DNA from: Paraburkholderia sp. UYCP14C
Lineage (GTDB): Bacteria; Pseudomonadota; Gammaproteobacteria; Burkholderiales; Burkholderiaceae
DNA: 64,000 nt
Reading direction: 5' to 3'
Assembly: GCF_004197395.1 (NCBI RefSeq)
Contig: NZ_SELS01000035.1
Span: 1-64,000 of the forward strand
In this document: positions 19,259 through 30,211 of the stretch, in pieces
Numbering within the stretch: the first letter of the stretch is position 1
How the letters are laid out: every line of letters begins with the position of its first letter
The notes under the pieces: model-generated
What the model was told of the DNA's origin: nothing
Seen by the model: only the letters and a program-made list of their open reading frames with translations
The model's database searches: none
Made by a program: the position numbers and the translations under genes

Positions 19259-19903
19259 TCAACGTCCGCTCAGCATCGCGAGCAGCGAGCGCGGCACGAG
19301 CGCGACCATCGCCAGATGCACGGCAAGAAACGCGGCCAGTAGCGACATCGCGCTGAAGTGCACGACGCGCGCGCTGTCGTAGCCGCCCATCAGTTCGCGC
19401 AGCAGCGGAAACTGCACCGACTTCCAGATCGCGAGTCCCGACAGCACGAGCACGATCAGATCGGCGATCGCAAACAGGTAGGCGAATTTCTGCACCGCGT
19501 TGTAGACGCGCAGATCGTCGTGGGCCAGCTTCCCGCGCAACGCGGCGATGAAATCGCGCAGCACCGCGCGCGGCGTCAACGGCAGGAACTTGCGCACGAA
19601 ACGCCCGCTCGCGAGATTCAGCGCGATATACACGAGGCCGTTGAACACCAGCAGCCACATCGCCGCGAAGTGCCATTGCAGCGCGCCGCCGAGCCAACCG
19701 CCCAGCGTGATCGCGGTCGGAAAGCCGAACGCTGGGAAGATCGGCGACGCGTCGTAGATGCGCCATCCCGACAGCATCATCACGATCGCGGCGAGCGCGT
19801 TCAGCCAATGCGTGATGCGCAGCCACAGCGGGTGGATGACGCCGCGCTTCGGTGCGGCGGGCGCGGCGGGTGCGTCGGGACGCAAGGTATGGGGTGTGGC
19901 CAT
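19259..19903 (-). CDS. Cytochrome b561-type membrane subunit
   Basis: 214 residues with four to five membrane helices. Potential haem ligands are the histidines in LRITHWLNAL, LQWHFAAMW, RVVHFSAM and AVHLAMV. The fold is the cytochrome b/b6-type found as electron donor to periplasmic oxidoreductases. Ribosome site GAGGAG precedes the ATG at 19903. It is 75 bp upstream of the molybdoenzyme gene in the same operon and probably passes quinol electrons to it, the role MsrQ/YedZ plays for MsrP. Confidence 0.88.
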   Translation of the reverse strand: MATPHTLRPDAPAAPAAPKRGVIHPLWLRITHWLNALAAIVMMLSGWRIYDASPIFPAFGFPTAITLGGWLGGALQWHFAAMWLLVFNGLVYIALNLASGRFVRKFLPLTPRAVLRDFIAALRGKLAHDDLRVYNAVQKFAYLFAIADLIVLVLSGLAIWKSVQFPLLRELMGGYDSARVVHFSAMSLLAAFLAVHLAMVALVPRSLLAMLSGR

Positions 19904-19951
19904 GGGGCTCTCCTCGAACGGCGGTAGAGAATGCGGCGCGCGCGATGCCGA

Positions 19952-20809
19952 TCAACGGCACGCGGGAAGATCGGTCGCTTGCAGCACGTCGCCGCTCGCG
20001 TCGCTTTCGACGAACGCGACCACGCCGAAGCGCTCGGCGCCGGCGCCTGGATCGGCTTTCGCAGCGACGCTGGCATCGCGGACGTCGACGTCCTGATGAA
20101 TCCGCGCGTGACCGGCAACAAGTGGCACGGGCCCGAACCAAGCGCGCACCACACGCTCGTGATGCAGCGTCGCGCCGCGGTTCTCGCCCGCGCCGACCTG
20201 CGACGTCAGCGCGTTTTCGTAGACCGCGACATAGCCGCTCAACGGACCCGTGGCGGCTGCCGCACTGCTGAACTGCGCATCGACATCGAACGCGCCGGGG
20301 GTATGCGGGCTCAGCGCGAGCGCGACGCTCGCCTGCGCGGGTTCGGCGACGAGCTCGTCGATGCGGCGCTCGAAACTGTCGCGTTGCGACCAGTCGCGCA
20401 GCTCGCGGCCCGCGACGAACACTTCCGGCGTATAGATCGTGTGCGCGCCGCCGAGACGGGTCAGCGTCTGCTGACGTTCGGTGAAGCGATGCTGGGAAAA
20501 GCGGTCGGTCCAGCCGAGGCTGTTCCAGTAGTCGACGTGCAGCGCGAGCGGCACGATGCCGTGCGCGGCGCCGTCGCTTTTGAATTGACCGAGCCAGCGG
20601 TCGGCGGGCGGGCAGCTGTCGCAGCCCTCGCTGCTGTACAGCTCGACGAGCGCGACCCGGTGCGCGGGGCTGTGCGTGGTGCACGGGGGCCCGGCCGCGT
20701 CGGCTGCGGCAATGCCAGAACCGCTCAGCAGAAGAAACGCGAGGCCGGCGGCGGCTGGCGAAAAAAACGTAAAGCGCTGAAGTATCGAGCGATTGTGCGA
20801 GGTCGACAT
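19952..20809 (-). CDS. DUF1223 thioredoxin-like exported protein
   Basis: 285 residues, ATG at 20809 after GGAG. A long signal region (to about residue 38) precedes the family hallmark VELYSSEGCDSCPPAD, a CxxC active site in a thioredoxin-like fold, then HVDYWNSLGWTDRFS, the second conserved block of DUF1223. Probably periplasmic and redox-active. It is the first gene of the operon with cytochrome b, molybdoenzyme and Met-rich protein, spaced by 48 bp from the next. A role in oxidative damage repair is inferred from this context. Confidence 0.88.
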   Translation of the reverse strand: MSTSHNRSILQRFTFFSPAAAGLAFLLLSGSGIAAADAAGPPCTTHSPAHRVALVELYSSEGCDSCPPADRWLGQFKSDGAAHGIVPLALHVDYWNSLGWTDRFSQHRFTERQQTLTRLGGAHTIYTPEVFVAGRELRDWSQRDSFERRIDELVAEPAQASVALALSPHTPGAFDVDAQFSSAAAATGPLSGYVAVYENALTSQVGAGENRGATLHHERVVRAWFGPVPLVAGHARIHQDVDVRDASVAAKADPGAGAERFGVVAFVESDASGDVLQATDLPACR

Positions 20810-20919
20810 GACGTGCTCCGATCGTAATCTGCACGTTTGTCGACCCGCGCGGCCGGTTATGACAAGCCTGTTTTAATTTTTTTCGGCGTGGGTTGAACCC
20901 GTCAAGGCTCGCCCTCGAT

Positions 20920-21279
20920 TCAGTCGTAACTGACCACCACCGTGACGCGCGTGTCCCTATCGGTACGCTTCGCGTCCAGCGACTGCATGCCGCCGTTCAC
21001 TTCGAGCGCGATATCGACCCCGCCGGCGACGCCCGGCGGCGCGCTGAAGGTCACCGTGCGCGAAAAGCGCTGACCCGCCCCGCTCGCGCTATCGACAGCG
21101 ACGCCGGTGGGCGCCATCGCCGTGCTGATCTGCATCGGCGGCGCGACGATCATCCCCGCGAACCGGATCACCCCGCCCGTCACCGTCGATGCCGCCGGCG
21201 CCGCCAGCGGCGCGGCGAGCAATGCCGCCATCGCGACCGTGCGATCGAAGGTTCGCCACCGCCTTGTTTCCGCTTTCAT
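20920..21279 (-). CDS. Small secreted protein, possibly fimbrial-like
   Basis: 119 residues, ATG at 21279 after AGAGGTG. Signal peptide ends near APAAS. The mature part starts TVTGGVIRFAGMIVAPPMQIS, which resembles the first strand of type 1 pilin-like subunits (GxIxFxGxIVxP), but the expected cysteine pair is absent. It ends in RVTVVVSYD, also strand-like. No chaperone or usher genes nearby, so it may be an orphan or remnant. Family not recognised with certainty. Confidence 0.6.
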   Translation of the reverse strand: MKAETRRWRTFDRTVAMAALLAAPLAAPAASTVTGGVIRFAGMIVAPPMQISTAMAPTGVAVDSASGAGQRFSRTVTFSAPPGVAGGVDIALEVNGGMQSLDAKRTDRDTRVTVVVSYD

Positions 21280-21883
21280 GTGCACCTCTGTGTCGATCGG
21301 CGCGAGTCACGCCGCGCCATTCACGCGCCATCCCGCGAATCGGTTCGCTGGAGCGCGCCCTTCGCAGCACTTTCTTTAGCGGCAATCTTCCGACTGGCTC
21401 GAACGTAAGGTGGATCAGGTCGTCTTCATCCGGCATCGCACAAAAGCGGCTTCTCGGCGCGGCGCGACGTCGCCAGCGGAGGTGCCCGACGCAGCGTGCT
21501 AACATCAAACTTCGATCAAACTTCGTCTCGCTGCTGCCGCGCGGCCTCACGTTTTATCGCGCGACACCTTTCGTTCGGTCTTCTGCCAACCTCTGGTCGT
21601 TTTGCCCGTGACTTCTTTGCGTCGTCCGACTTTCCGTGCTCTCGCCCGTTTGCGCCCACGCCGCGCAAGCGGCGACGCGCGCGCGAGTGTCGCGCGGCAA
21701 AGCGCCGGGGGGACGTCCCGAACGCTCCCGCTTCACGCCGCCCGGCGCCCTCGCTGACGCAGCCCGCCATACCCTGGGCCGCGTCGCCGGGCTCCGGGCT
21801 TTCCGATTCGTTCATTCATCCGCCGACCACCCCGCGTGGGTCGTCGCACGCGGCCTTCCTGCAACGTTTATCCGGAGTCCTTG
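21280..21883. other. 600-bp region without a supported gene
   Basis: The open frames here are Arg/Pro/Ser-rich on both strands and do not resemble proteins. It contains the 21504-21525 tandem repeat and T-rich patches. It should hold the divergent promoters for the secreted protein gene (minus) and rnk (plus). The rnk ribosome site CCGGAG lies at its right edge. Confidence 0.4.
21504..21525. repeat. Perfect 11-bp tandem duplication
   Basis: ATCAAACTTCG occurs twice without a gap (21504-21514 and 21515-21525) in the AT-richer part of the intergenic region upstream of rnk. It could be a direct-repeat regulator site or a slippage product. Confidence 0.6.
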
Positions 21884-22288
21884 ATGATGAAGAAGATCAA
21901 AACCTGCTATCTGACCGAACTCGACGTGGCCCGCCTCGAGAAACACGCGGCTGCCGACACGAAACTGCAGCACATGCTCGACGACGTGCTCGAACGCGCG
22001 GTGATCGTCGACTCGCACGACGTTCCCGCCGACGTCGTCACGATGAACTCGCAAGCGACGCTGATCGACACAGCGAGCGGCGAGCAGATGACGTGGACCG
22101 TCGTCTATCCGCCCAACGCCGATTTCGCGCACGGGCGCCTGAACGTGTTCTCGCCGGCCGGCCTCGCGCTGCTCGGCGCGCGCCGCGGCGAGAGCATCCG
22201 CTTCACGCCGCCGAGCGGCGATCACAAAGTGCTGAAGCTCGACAAAATCCTGTATCAGCCCGAAGCCGCCGACGATTTTTTGCTGTAA
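21884..22288 (+). CDS. rnk: Regulator of nucleoside diphosphate kinase (Rnk/GreA C-terminal domain)
   Basis: 134 residues from the first of two ATG codons (21884, 21887), ribosome site CCGGAG. The N-terminal helical hairpin (CYLTELDVARLEKHAA) precedes a GreA/GreB-type C-terminal domain (TAS-GEQMTWTVVYP..., SPAGLALLGARRGESIRFTPPSG). Rnk proteins bind RNA polymerase near the secondary channel and affect nucleotide-pool genes. Monocistronic, 150 bp upstream of the TPP riboswitch. Confidence 0.88.
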   Translation: MMKKIKTCYLTELDVARLEKHAAADTKLQHMLDDVLERAVIVDSHDVPADVVTMNSQATLIDTASGEQMTWTVVYPPNADFAHGRLNVFSPAGLALLGARRGESIRFTPPSGDHKVLKLDKILYQPEAADDFLL

Positions 22289-22394
22289 GCCGGCTGTTCC
22301 CTGGCTGTAAGTTGCCCTGTCTGATGCGATCTCGAATCAAGCGTAGGAGATGTCCGGTTTCATCTGGACCAATTTTCTGAATCGTTCGGACAGG

Positions 22395-22424
22395 TTGCCA
22401 AACCGCGGGCGGCCGGTGTATCGT
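22395..22424 (+). promoter_or_regulatory. Candidate promoter of the thiC transcript
   Basis: TTGCCA (22395-22400) and TATCGT (22419-22424) are separated by 18 bp and lie just before the riboswitch, giving a predicted transcript start around 22431. Matches to the sigma-70 consensus are 5/6 and 4/6. Confidence 0.4.
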
Positions 22425-22435
22425 GTGCGCTGCTA

Positions 22436-24569
<2,134 letters not shown>

Positions 24570-24610
24570 ACCGCTTGCGCAATTCGCGCGAGGCTGCACC
24601 GCAGTATCGA

Positions 24611-24636
24611 AGCCCGCCGGCATGGCGGGCTTTTTT
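24611..24636 (+). terminator. Terminator after thiC
   Basis: AGCCCGCC and GGCGGGCT form a perfect 8-bp stem with a GGCAT loop, followed by six T. Lies about 40 bp after the thiC stop. Confidence 0.92.
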
Positions 24637-24710
24637 CGTTTCGTCGAGCAGGCACGCTGCGTGCTGAGGGATGGAAACAATCGTTTCCAACAACGAACGG
24701 AGGCAGCATC

Positions 24711-24935
24711 ATGAAATCGATCCGTCAATTCAGTGCCCGTCTGGGCACGGTCGCAGTCGCCATTTCGCTCGTCGCAGGTCTCGCAGCATGCGACGGTATG
24801 TCCCCACGCACACGCGATACCGCAATCGGCGCCGGCGTCGGCGGCGCGGCCGGCGCGGCGATCGGCGGCAGCGCTTTGTCGACGCTGGGCGGTGCTGCGG
24901 TAGGCGGCGTGATCGGCAATCAGGTCGGCAAGTGA
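24711..24935 (+). CDS. Glycine-zipper lipoprotein (OsmB-like, 74 aa)
   Basis: 74 residues, ribosome site GGAGG. Lipobox VAGLAAC, then the block GAGVGGAAGAAIGGSALSTL and AVGGVIGNQVGK, a glycine-zipper transmembrane-like motif seen in OsmB and SmpA-like lipoproteins. Expected in the outer membrane and often osmotically induced. Not in an operon. Confidence 0.85.
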   Translation: MKSIRQFSARLGTVAVAISLVAGLAACDGMSPRTRDTAIGAGVGGAAGAAIGGSALSTLGGAAVGGVIGNQVGK

Positions 24936-25165
24936 GCGTTGCGGCCGATGAGCGCCCAGGCGTTCAGACAGGATGACGAACGATATTTTCCGACCGCGAC
25001 CCAGGGTGCGCAGGGCCGTGCATGCCGCGCCCTCGCGTCGACCACGCGCGTGGAAACAGACTGAAATATGCGGTTGCTGTTTTGCCACAGCGCTGCCGCG
25101 GCAAGAGCGTAAGCTCCTCATCACGATGTCGCGCGAAGCGCCATCGGTTCATCGAGGAGCGTGCC

Positions 25166-25633
25166 ATGGAGTCCCGCGTCGTCAGCCATCTTCGCGCGGT
25201 GCGCCTGTCGACGCCACGCGATTCGTCCCGTTTTTCCGCGCGCTTCGCTCGGCCCGCCGCCACGATTTCCGCGCTCGCTTCCAGTCTCTTTTTAGCGGGC
25301 TGCTATTACCCCGCCGGCTACTATCCCGCCGGCTATTACCCGGCGTACTACTCGACCGCACCGGCGACCACAGCGAACCAATCCGCGCCGGCGACCGATC
25401 CACAGCAGCAGCCTCAAGCTCAGGCGCAAATGCAGGTCGTGCCGCAGAACGTGCCGCCCGCTTACGTAGCTCCCCCGCCCGCATATGCGGCGCCGCCGGT
25501 TTATCCGGCCTACTATCCGCCGCCGGCCTATCCTTACCCCGCTTATTACGGCTATCCCGCCTACTACGGACCGTCGATCGCGATCGGCGTCGGCGGCTAT
25601 TGGGGTGGCCATTGGGGCGGCCACTGGCATTGA
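25166..25633 (+). CDS. Pro/Tyr-rich lipoprotein
   Basis: 155 residues from the ATG at 25166 (site GAGGAGC); the frame runs back to 25022, but that part has no coding character. After a basic stretch comes a lipobox region (SLFLAGC) followed by YYPAGYYPAGYYPAYY and other Pro/Tyr repeats, a Gln-rich linker and a C-terminal GGYWGGHWGGHWH. The end could bind metal through its His/Trp cluster. Repetitive cell-surface lipoprotein of unknown role. The long polar stretch before the lipobox is unusual for a signal peptide. Confidence 0.7.
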   Translation: MESRVVSHLRAVRLSTPRDSSRFSARFARPAATISALASSLFLAGCYYPAGYYPAGYYPAYYSTAPATTANQSAPATDPQQQPQAQAQMQVVPQNVPPAYVAPPPAYAAPPVYPAYYPPPAYPYPAYYGYPAYYGPSIAIGVGGYWGGHWGGHWH

Positions 25634-25929
25634 CCCGCCCTCTCTCGTCGTGAAGCGTGCTCGCGCCGGCACTTCGGCTACCGGTGCGCGCGTATCTTCA
25701 TCAGTCGTTTTTCCTGCGCCTATCGGCTGCCACCGCGCATACTGCGCCCGTACTTTCCCGGCTTGACGCGCCAATATGGCGCTCTATGCTTGGAAGGCTT
25801 CATGCAGCACCCGCTTAAATCAGGCGACGCCGCTTCGTCGAGACCACTTGCGAGCGTCCGCCGTGTCACAGCGACGCGCCGTCACGCGCATTCCCCCGCG
25901 TCGAATTACACAACAACGAAGGAGACGTG

Positions 25930-27528
25930 ATGTTTCACCAACTACTCACTCCGGTCGGCAATTCGCTTTTTCCGTCTTTCATCGTCGCCGCGCTACCGAT
26001 CATCGCCGTGCTCGCGCTGCTCGGCTGGGCGCGCAGGCCCGCGTGGCAAGCATCGCTCGCGGGACTGATCATCGGTTTGATCGTGGCGGTTTTCGTCTGG
26101 CAGTTTCCGGTCGGGCTCGCGTTCAACTCGGTCGCGGCCGGCGCCGTGTTCGCGTGCTGGCCGGTCATGTGGATCGTGTTCACCGCGATCCTGCTGTACA
26201 ACATCGCGCAGCGCTCGGGGCGCTTCGCGGCCTTCCGCCTGTGGATGATCGACAACCTGCCGAACGACCGGCGCATCGTGCTCGTCGTGGTCGGATTTTC
26301 GTTCGGTGCACTGCTCGAGGGCATCTCCGGATTCGGCACGCCGGTTGCGATCACGAGTTCGCTGCTGATCATGCTCGGCTTTCCGACGCTCGAAGCGCTG
26401 ACCTTCACGCTGATCTTCAACACCGCGCCGGTCGCGTTCGGTGCGCTCGGCGTGCCGATCACGGTGCTCGGCGCGGTCACCCATCTGCCGTCCGACTTGC
26501 TCGCGAAAATGGTCGGGCGGCAATTGCCTTTCTTTGCGGTCCTGCTGCCCTTCTATGTGATCGGCGTGTACGCGGGCTTTCGTAACATGCTGCGCGTCTG
26601 GCCGGTGCTGCTGGTGTCGGGTCTGAGCTTCGCGCTGACCCAGTTCGTCGTCTCGAACTTCGTGAACTACAGCCTGACCGACGTGCTGTCTTCGCTGGTT
26701 TCGCTGATCCTCACCGTCGCGTTCCTGCGCGTCTGGAAGCCCGCCGTCGATCCGAAATTCGCGGTCAACGTCGACCGCATCAATGAAGTGCGCGGCAAGA
26801 TCGGCGGGGTGCAGGGCTGGTATCCGTGGATCATCGTGTCGGTCGTCGTGATCATCTGGACTGTCGCGAAGATCTTCACGATCGGCGACATCAAGGTGTC
26901 GTGGCCGGGTCTCGACAAGGCCGTGTTCATCACGCTGTACAACACGCCGTACGCCGCGATCTGGGACTTCCAGCCGCTCGCGACCGGCACCGCGATCCTC
27001 GTCGCGGCGCTCATCACCGCGTTCGTCGTGCGGCTCTCCCCGGCTGAATTCGGCAAGGCGATCGGCGATACCTGGGTGCAGACGCGCATCGCGATTCTGA
27101 CCGTCGCGACGATCGTCGGCCTCGCCTATCTGATGAACTACTCGGGACTCACCTATACGCTCGGTCTCGGAGTGGCGTCGGTCGGGCCGCTGTTTCCGCT
27201 CGTGTCGGCGTTCCTCGGCTGGGTCGCGGTGTTCCTGTCGGGCAGCGATACGTCGGGCAATGCGCTGTTCGGCAATCTGCAGGTGGTCGCGGCCAACCAG
27301 CTCAATCTGAATCCGGTGCTGATGGCGGCGACCAACTCGTCGGGCGGCGTGATGGGCAAGATGATCTCGCCGCAGAATATTTCGACCGGCGTCGCGACCA
27401 CCGAGTTGAAGGGCAAGGAAGGCGTCGTGTTCGCCAGGACCTTCAAGCATTCGATTCTGCTGACGGTGCTGCTCGGCCTGCTCGTCTGGGCGCAGCAGAA
27501 CTTCCTGCAGTGGATGATTCCGCATTGA
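25930..27528 (+). CDS. L-lactate permease family transporter
   Basis: 532 residues, about twelve to fourteen membrane segments, the usual LldP/GlcA length. Conserved family blocks include GALLEGISGFGTPVAIT, FNTAPVAFGALGVPI, SGSDTSGNALFGNLQ and NSSGGVMGKMISPQNI. It would import L-lactate or glycolate with protons. The ATG at 25930 is five bases after GGAG; a GTG one codon upstream is less likely. No lactate dehydrogenase or LldR nearby, so substrate is from family only. Confidence 0.9.
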   Translation: MFHQLLTPVGNSLFPSFIVAALPIIAVLALLGWARRPAWQASLAGLIIGLIVAVFVWQFPVGLAFNSVAAGAVFACWPVMWIVFTAILLYNIAQRSGRFAAFRLWMIDNLPNDRRIVLVVVGFSFGALLEGISGFGTPVAITSSLLIMLGFPTLEALTFTLIFNTAPVAFGALGVPITVLGAVTHLPSDLLAKMVGRQLPFFAVLLPFYVIGVYAGFRNMLRVWPVLLVSGLSFALTQFVVSNFVNYSLTDVLSSLVSLILTVAFLRVWKPAVDPKFAVNVDRINEVRGKIGGVQGWYPWIIVSVVVIIWTVAKIFTIGDIKVSWPGLDKAVFITLYNTPYAAIWDFQPLATGTAILVAALITAFVVRLSPAEFGKAIGDTWVQTRIAILTVATIVGLAYLMNYSGLTYTLGLGVASVGPLFPLVSAFLGWVAVFLSGSDTSGNALFGNLQVVAANQLNLNPVLMAATNSSGGVMGKMISPQNISTGVATTELKGKEGVVFARTFKHSILLTVLLGLLVWAQQNFLQWMIPH

Positions 27529-27570
27529 AGTCGTGCCGCTAGCGGCGTAATGCAATTCACATCGTTTGGT

Positions 27571-27602
27571 AAGGGCGCCCGCTTACGGCGGGCGCCCTTT
27601 AC
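27571..27602 (+). terminator. Terminator after the lactate permease gene
   Basis: AAGGGCGCCCG (27571-27581) and CGGGCGCCCTT (27589-27599) form an 11-bp stem with a 7-base loop and a short T stretch. Located 42 bp after the stop. Confidence 0.75.
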
Positions 27603-27821
27603 AATCCCGTCCTCAGCAACGCCCCGACGAATCGCAATTTTTCTCACATAACGGTGAGAATTGCTCGTTTGGCACGCGTCGCCCGCAACACTTACGATCG
27701 ACATCACCGGACGCGGCCGTCTCCCGGATCTTGCCGTTTCATTCCACTCTGAAACGATTCGCGCGATCGCACTGCTACGATGTGCTGGCGTCCCGACTCA
27801 ACCGCGCCCGGCGCCATTCCA

Positions 27822-28748
27822 ATGAAAGCCAGAAACCTGTTGCAACTGCTGATTCTCGCCGCCCTGTGGGGCGCGTCGTTCCTGTTCATCCGCGTCGGCG
27901 TGACCGACTTCGGCGTTGCGCCGCTGATGGCGCTGCGTGTCGGCATCGGCGCCCTCTTTCTCGCGATCGTGCTGATCGCGCGACGACCGCTGCAACAATC
28001 CGCCACCGTGTTGCGCACGCGCGCGCTGCCGCTGCTGGTGGTCGGCATCCTCAACTCGGCGGCACCGTTCTGCCTGTTCGCGTATGCCGAGCTGACGCTG
28101 TCGGCGGGCGTCACGTCGGTGATCAATGCGTGCGCGCCGCTGTGGGGCGCGCTGGTCGGCTTCATTTGGCTGGGCGACCGGCTCAGCGGGCTGCGCACGC
28201 TCGGTCTCGTGGTCGGCTTTCTCGGCGTGCTGATGCTCGTGTGGGATCAGATCGCGACGCCGGCCGGCTCGGCCATCTCGCCGCTGACCGTCGCGCTCGC
28301 GGCCGGCGCGGCGCTCGGCGCCACGCTGCTCTATGGCATCGCCGCCAACTACACGAAGCGTCACCTGACCGGCGTCGACGCGCTGACCGTCGCGACCGGC
28401 ACGATGATCGGCGCGACGATCGTGCTGCTGCCGCTCGCGGTGATCTACTGGCCCGCCGCGCCGATCTCGCTGCGCGCGTGGAGCGCGGTGATCGCGCTCG
28501 GCGTCGCCTGTACCGGCGTCGCGTACATGCTGTTCTTCCATCTGATCGCGGTCGCCGGGCCGACGCGTGCGATCACGGTGACCTTCGTGATTCCGATCTT
28601 CGGCATCCTGTGGGGCGCGTTGTTTCTCGGCGAGACGGTGTCGCCCGGCATGCTCGAAGGCTGCGCGGTGATCCTGGTCGGCACCGCGCTGGCGACCGGC
28701 GTGGTCAAGCGCTTGCCGTGGATGGGGACGCGGCGCGCGGATACCTGA
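27822..28748 (+). CDS. EamA/DMT family transporter
   Basis: 308 residues, ten hydrophobic segments in two EamA repeats; the first starts LLQLLILAALWGASFLFIRVG without flanks and ends in conserved VTSVINACAPLWGALVGF. The second half carries VTFVIPIFGILWGALFLGE, the repeat hallmark. The ATG at 27822 (MKARN) is chosen because upstream codons are not hydrophobic and no better site exists. Not closely similar in reading to the EamA gene at 16669, so they are distant paralogues. Substrate unknown. Confidence 0.85.
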   Translation: MKARNLLQLLILAALWGASFLFIRVGVTDFGVAPLMALRVGIGALFLAIVLIARRPLQQSATVLRTRALPLLVVGILNSAAPFCLFAYAELTLSAGVTSVINACAPLWGALVGFIWLGDRLSGLRTLGLVVGFLGVLMLVWDQIATPAGSAISPLTVALAAGAALGATLLYGIAANYTKRHLTGVDALTVATGTMIGATIVLLPLAVIYWPAAPISLRAWSAVIALGVACTGVAYMLFFHLIAVAGPTRAITVTFVIPIFGILWGALFLGETVSPGMLEGCAVILVGTALATGVVKRLPWMGTRRADT

Positions 28749-28911
28749 GTGCACGGAGACAGTTCGCAGCCGCGCGCGGTCGCGGATAGCGCGCGCAACG
28801 CGCTGGGATGCGGATCGAGGAAACCCGGGGAGAGTGACGTCACCGCGATCACGTCGCGTCACTCTGGCTCAGATCGGCACACCTCGCGCGTCGAAATGCC
28901 TGGTCGAAAAA

Positions 28912-28939
28912 AAACCGCCCGGATTTCTCCGGGCGGTTT
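28912..28939 (-). terminator. Terminator of bamC (may serve both strands)
   Basis: AAACCGCCCGG (28912-28922) and CCGGGCGGTTT (28929-28939) form a perfect 11-bp stem. On the minus strand it is followed by a run of eight T. It lies about 35 bp past the bamC stop and also downstream of the plus-strand EamA gene. Confidence 0.9.
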
Positions 28940-28975
28940 CGTCTTACCGGCGGCGTAGGCCGCGAGGCTCGGGTA

Positions 28976-30211
28976 TCAGTGCAGCTGGTCGACCATCAGG
29001 CTCATGATCTGCTTGGCCTGCGAGCTTTCGTCGAGCTGCCCCTTGTCGTCGACCACGGCCACGCGCGTCTGGTTCGGCGTCACCGCGCGCACGTTCACGC
29101 GATACTGCTTGGCGACCTTCTCCTTCCGGCCGTGGAAGACCTGGCTCCAGAAGCCCTGCTCGGCCGACGACATATCCTTCGGATCGACATAGCGCACGAA
29201 ATACAGGCCACGGCTCACGTCGCGGTCGTCGACCGTGAAATTGCTGCGATCGAGCGCGAGGCCCACGCGCAGCCACGCACGGTCATACGGCTCGCCGAGC
29301 GTGAGTTCGGTCGACGAGAGCTGCGCCGACGTGTTGTTGTTCGCCGAATCCGCGTCCGGCATCGGCGGCTGGGCCGAGAGCACGACGTTCTGCGCGGCCA
29401 CGGCGGCCGTTGCCGACTTCGCGCCCGCCGTCGCCGCGTTCGGCGCGGTCTGCGTGCCCGCAGGCGACAGTTCGGCGTTCTGCGTGCCAGCCGCGGTGGT
29501 ACCCGAATCGGCCCGCGCGAGCGACGCCATCAGGCGCTTCAGATATTCCTGCTCAAGTGCCGGGTCGTTCGGCTTCGGTTGCCACTGGGTCGACTCGTTG
29601 TTGGTGCCGGTGATCGCCTCACGCATGCCTTTCTGGCTGACGAACACGTAGGTGCCGCCGTTCGGCGCCGCTTCGAGACGGGTGCGGAACTTGTTGCGCT
29701 CCGAGGCCACGTAGCTGTTGCCCATTGCCTTCGACAGCGTGTTGCGGATGAAGCCGTCGTTGATCTGCGCGTGGGTTTCGTTCCAGTCGGTTTCCATCAC
29801 GCCCTTGTCGCGCTGGTCGACGACGAGCAGGAAACCCTGCTCCTGCCAGAAGCGGCGGATTTGCGGCCAGGCCTGATCAGGCGTTTTGTTGTCGAGCACG
29901 AGCCAGCTTTCCGTGCCGTCGCGCTGGATATGGATGCCCTGCACTGCCGGCACGACCGCGACCGCGTCGCCGGCCGGCGCCTGCGCCTGCACCTGTTTGA
30001 GCGTGGACAGCGAAGTTTCGCCGCCCTGCGGCGGCAGCGAGCGCTGATCGGCCGTCTCGTCGATCATGTTCGGCGGTACGGCAAGCGATGCCTGCTTCGA
30101 ACGGGAGTCGCTCCTATAGTCGATTTTGGTCGGCGACGAGGTGCCGCAGGCCACCAGCCCGCCTGCCATGAGCATTACTGCAAACCGCTTGGTGAGACGA
30201 AAATCAATCAT
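28976..30211 (-). CDS. bamC: Outer-membrane assembly factor BamC
   Basis: 411 residues from the ATG at 30211. Lipobox LMAGGLVAC at about residue 20, then an unstructured N-terminal part (YRSDSRSKQASLAVPPN) that in E. coli BamC binds BamD, followed by two helix-grip domains (IHIQRDGTESWLVLD... and ELTLGEPYDRAWLRVGLALDR) separated by an Ala/Gln/Thr linker. The frame is open back to 30361, but only the 30211 start gives a lipoprotein signal. In Burkholderia bamC usually follows dapA; here no dapA lies upstream, so this copy stands alone. Confidence 0.88.
   Translation of the reverse strand: MIDFRLTKRFAVMLMAGGLVACGTSSPTKIDYRSDSRSKQASLAVPPNMIDETADQRSLPPQGGETSLSTLKQVQAQAPAGDAVAVVPAVQGIHIQRDGTESWLVLDNKTPDQAWPQIRRFWQEQGFLLVVDQRDKGVMETDWNETHAQINDGFIRNTLSKAMGNSYVASERNKFRTRLEAAPNGGTYVFVSQKGMREAITGTNNESTQWQPKPNDPALEQEYLKRLMASLARADSGTTAAGTQNAELSPAGTQTAPNAATAGAKSATAAVAAQNVVLSAQPPMPDADSANNNTSAQLSSTELTLGEPYDRAWLRVGLALDRSNFTVDDRDVSRGLYFVRYVDPKDMSSAEQGFWSQVFHGRKEKVAKQYRVNVRAVTPNQTRVAVVDDKGQLDESSQAKQIMSLMVDQLH

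Noticed and set aside
21280-21883. Possible gene in the 600-bp gap before rnk
   Set aside because: Only Arg/Ser/Pro-rich frames are present; none has a ribosome site or domain.
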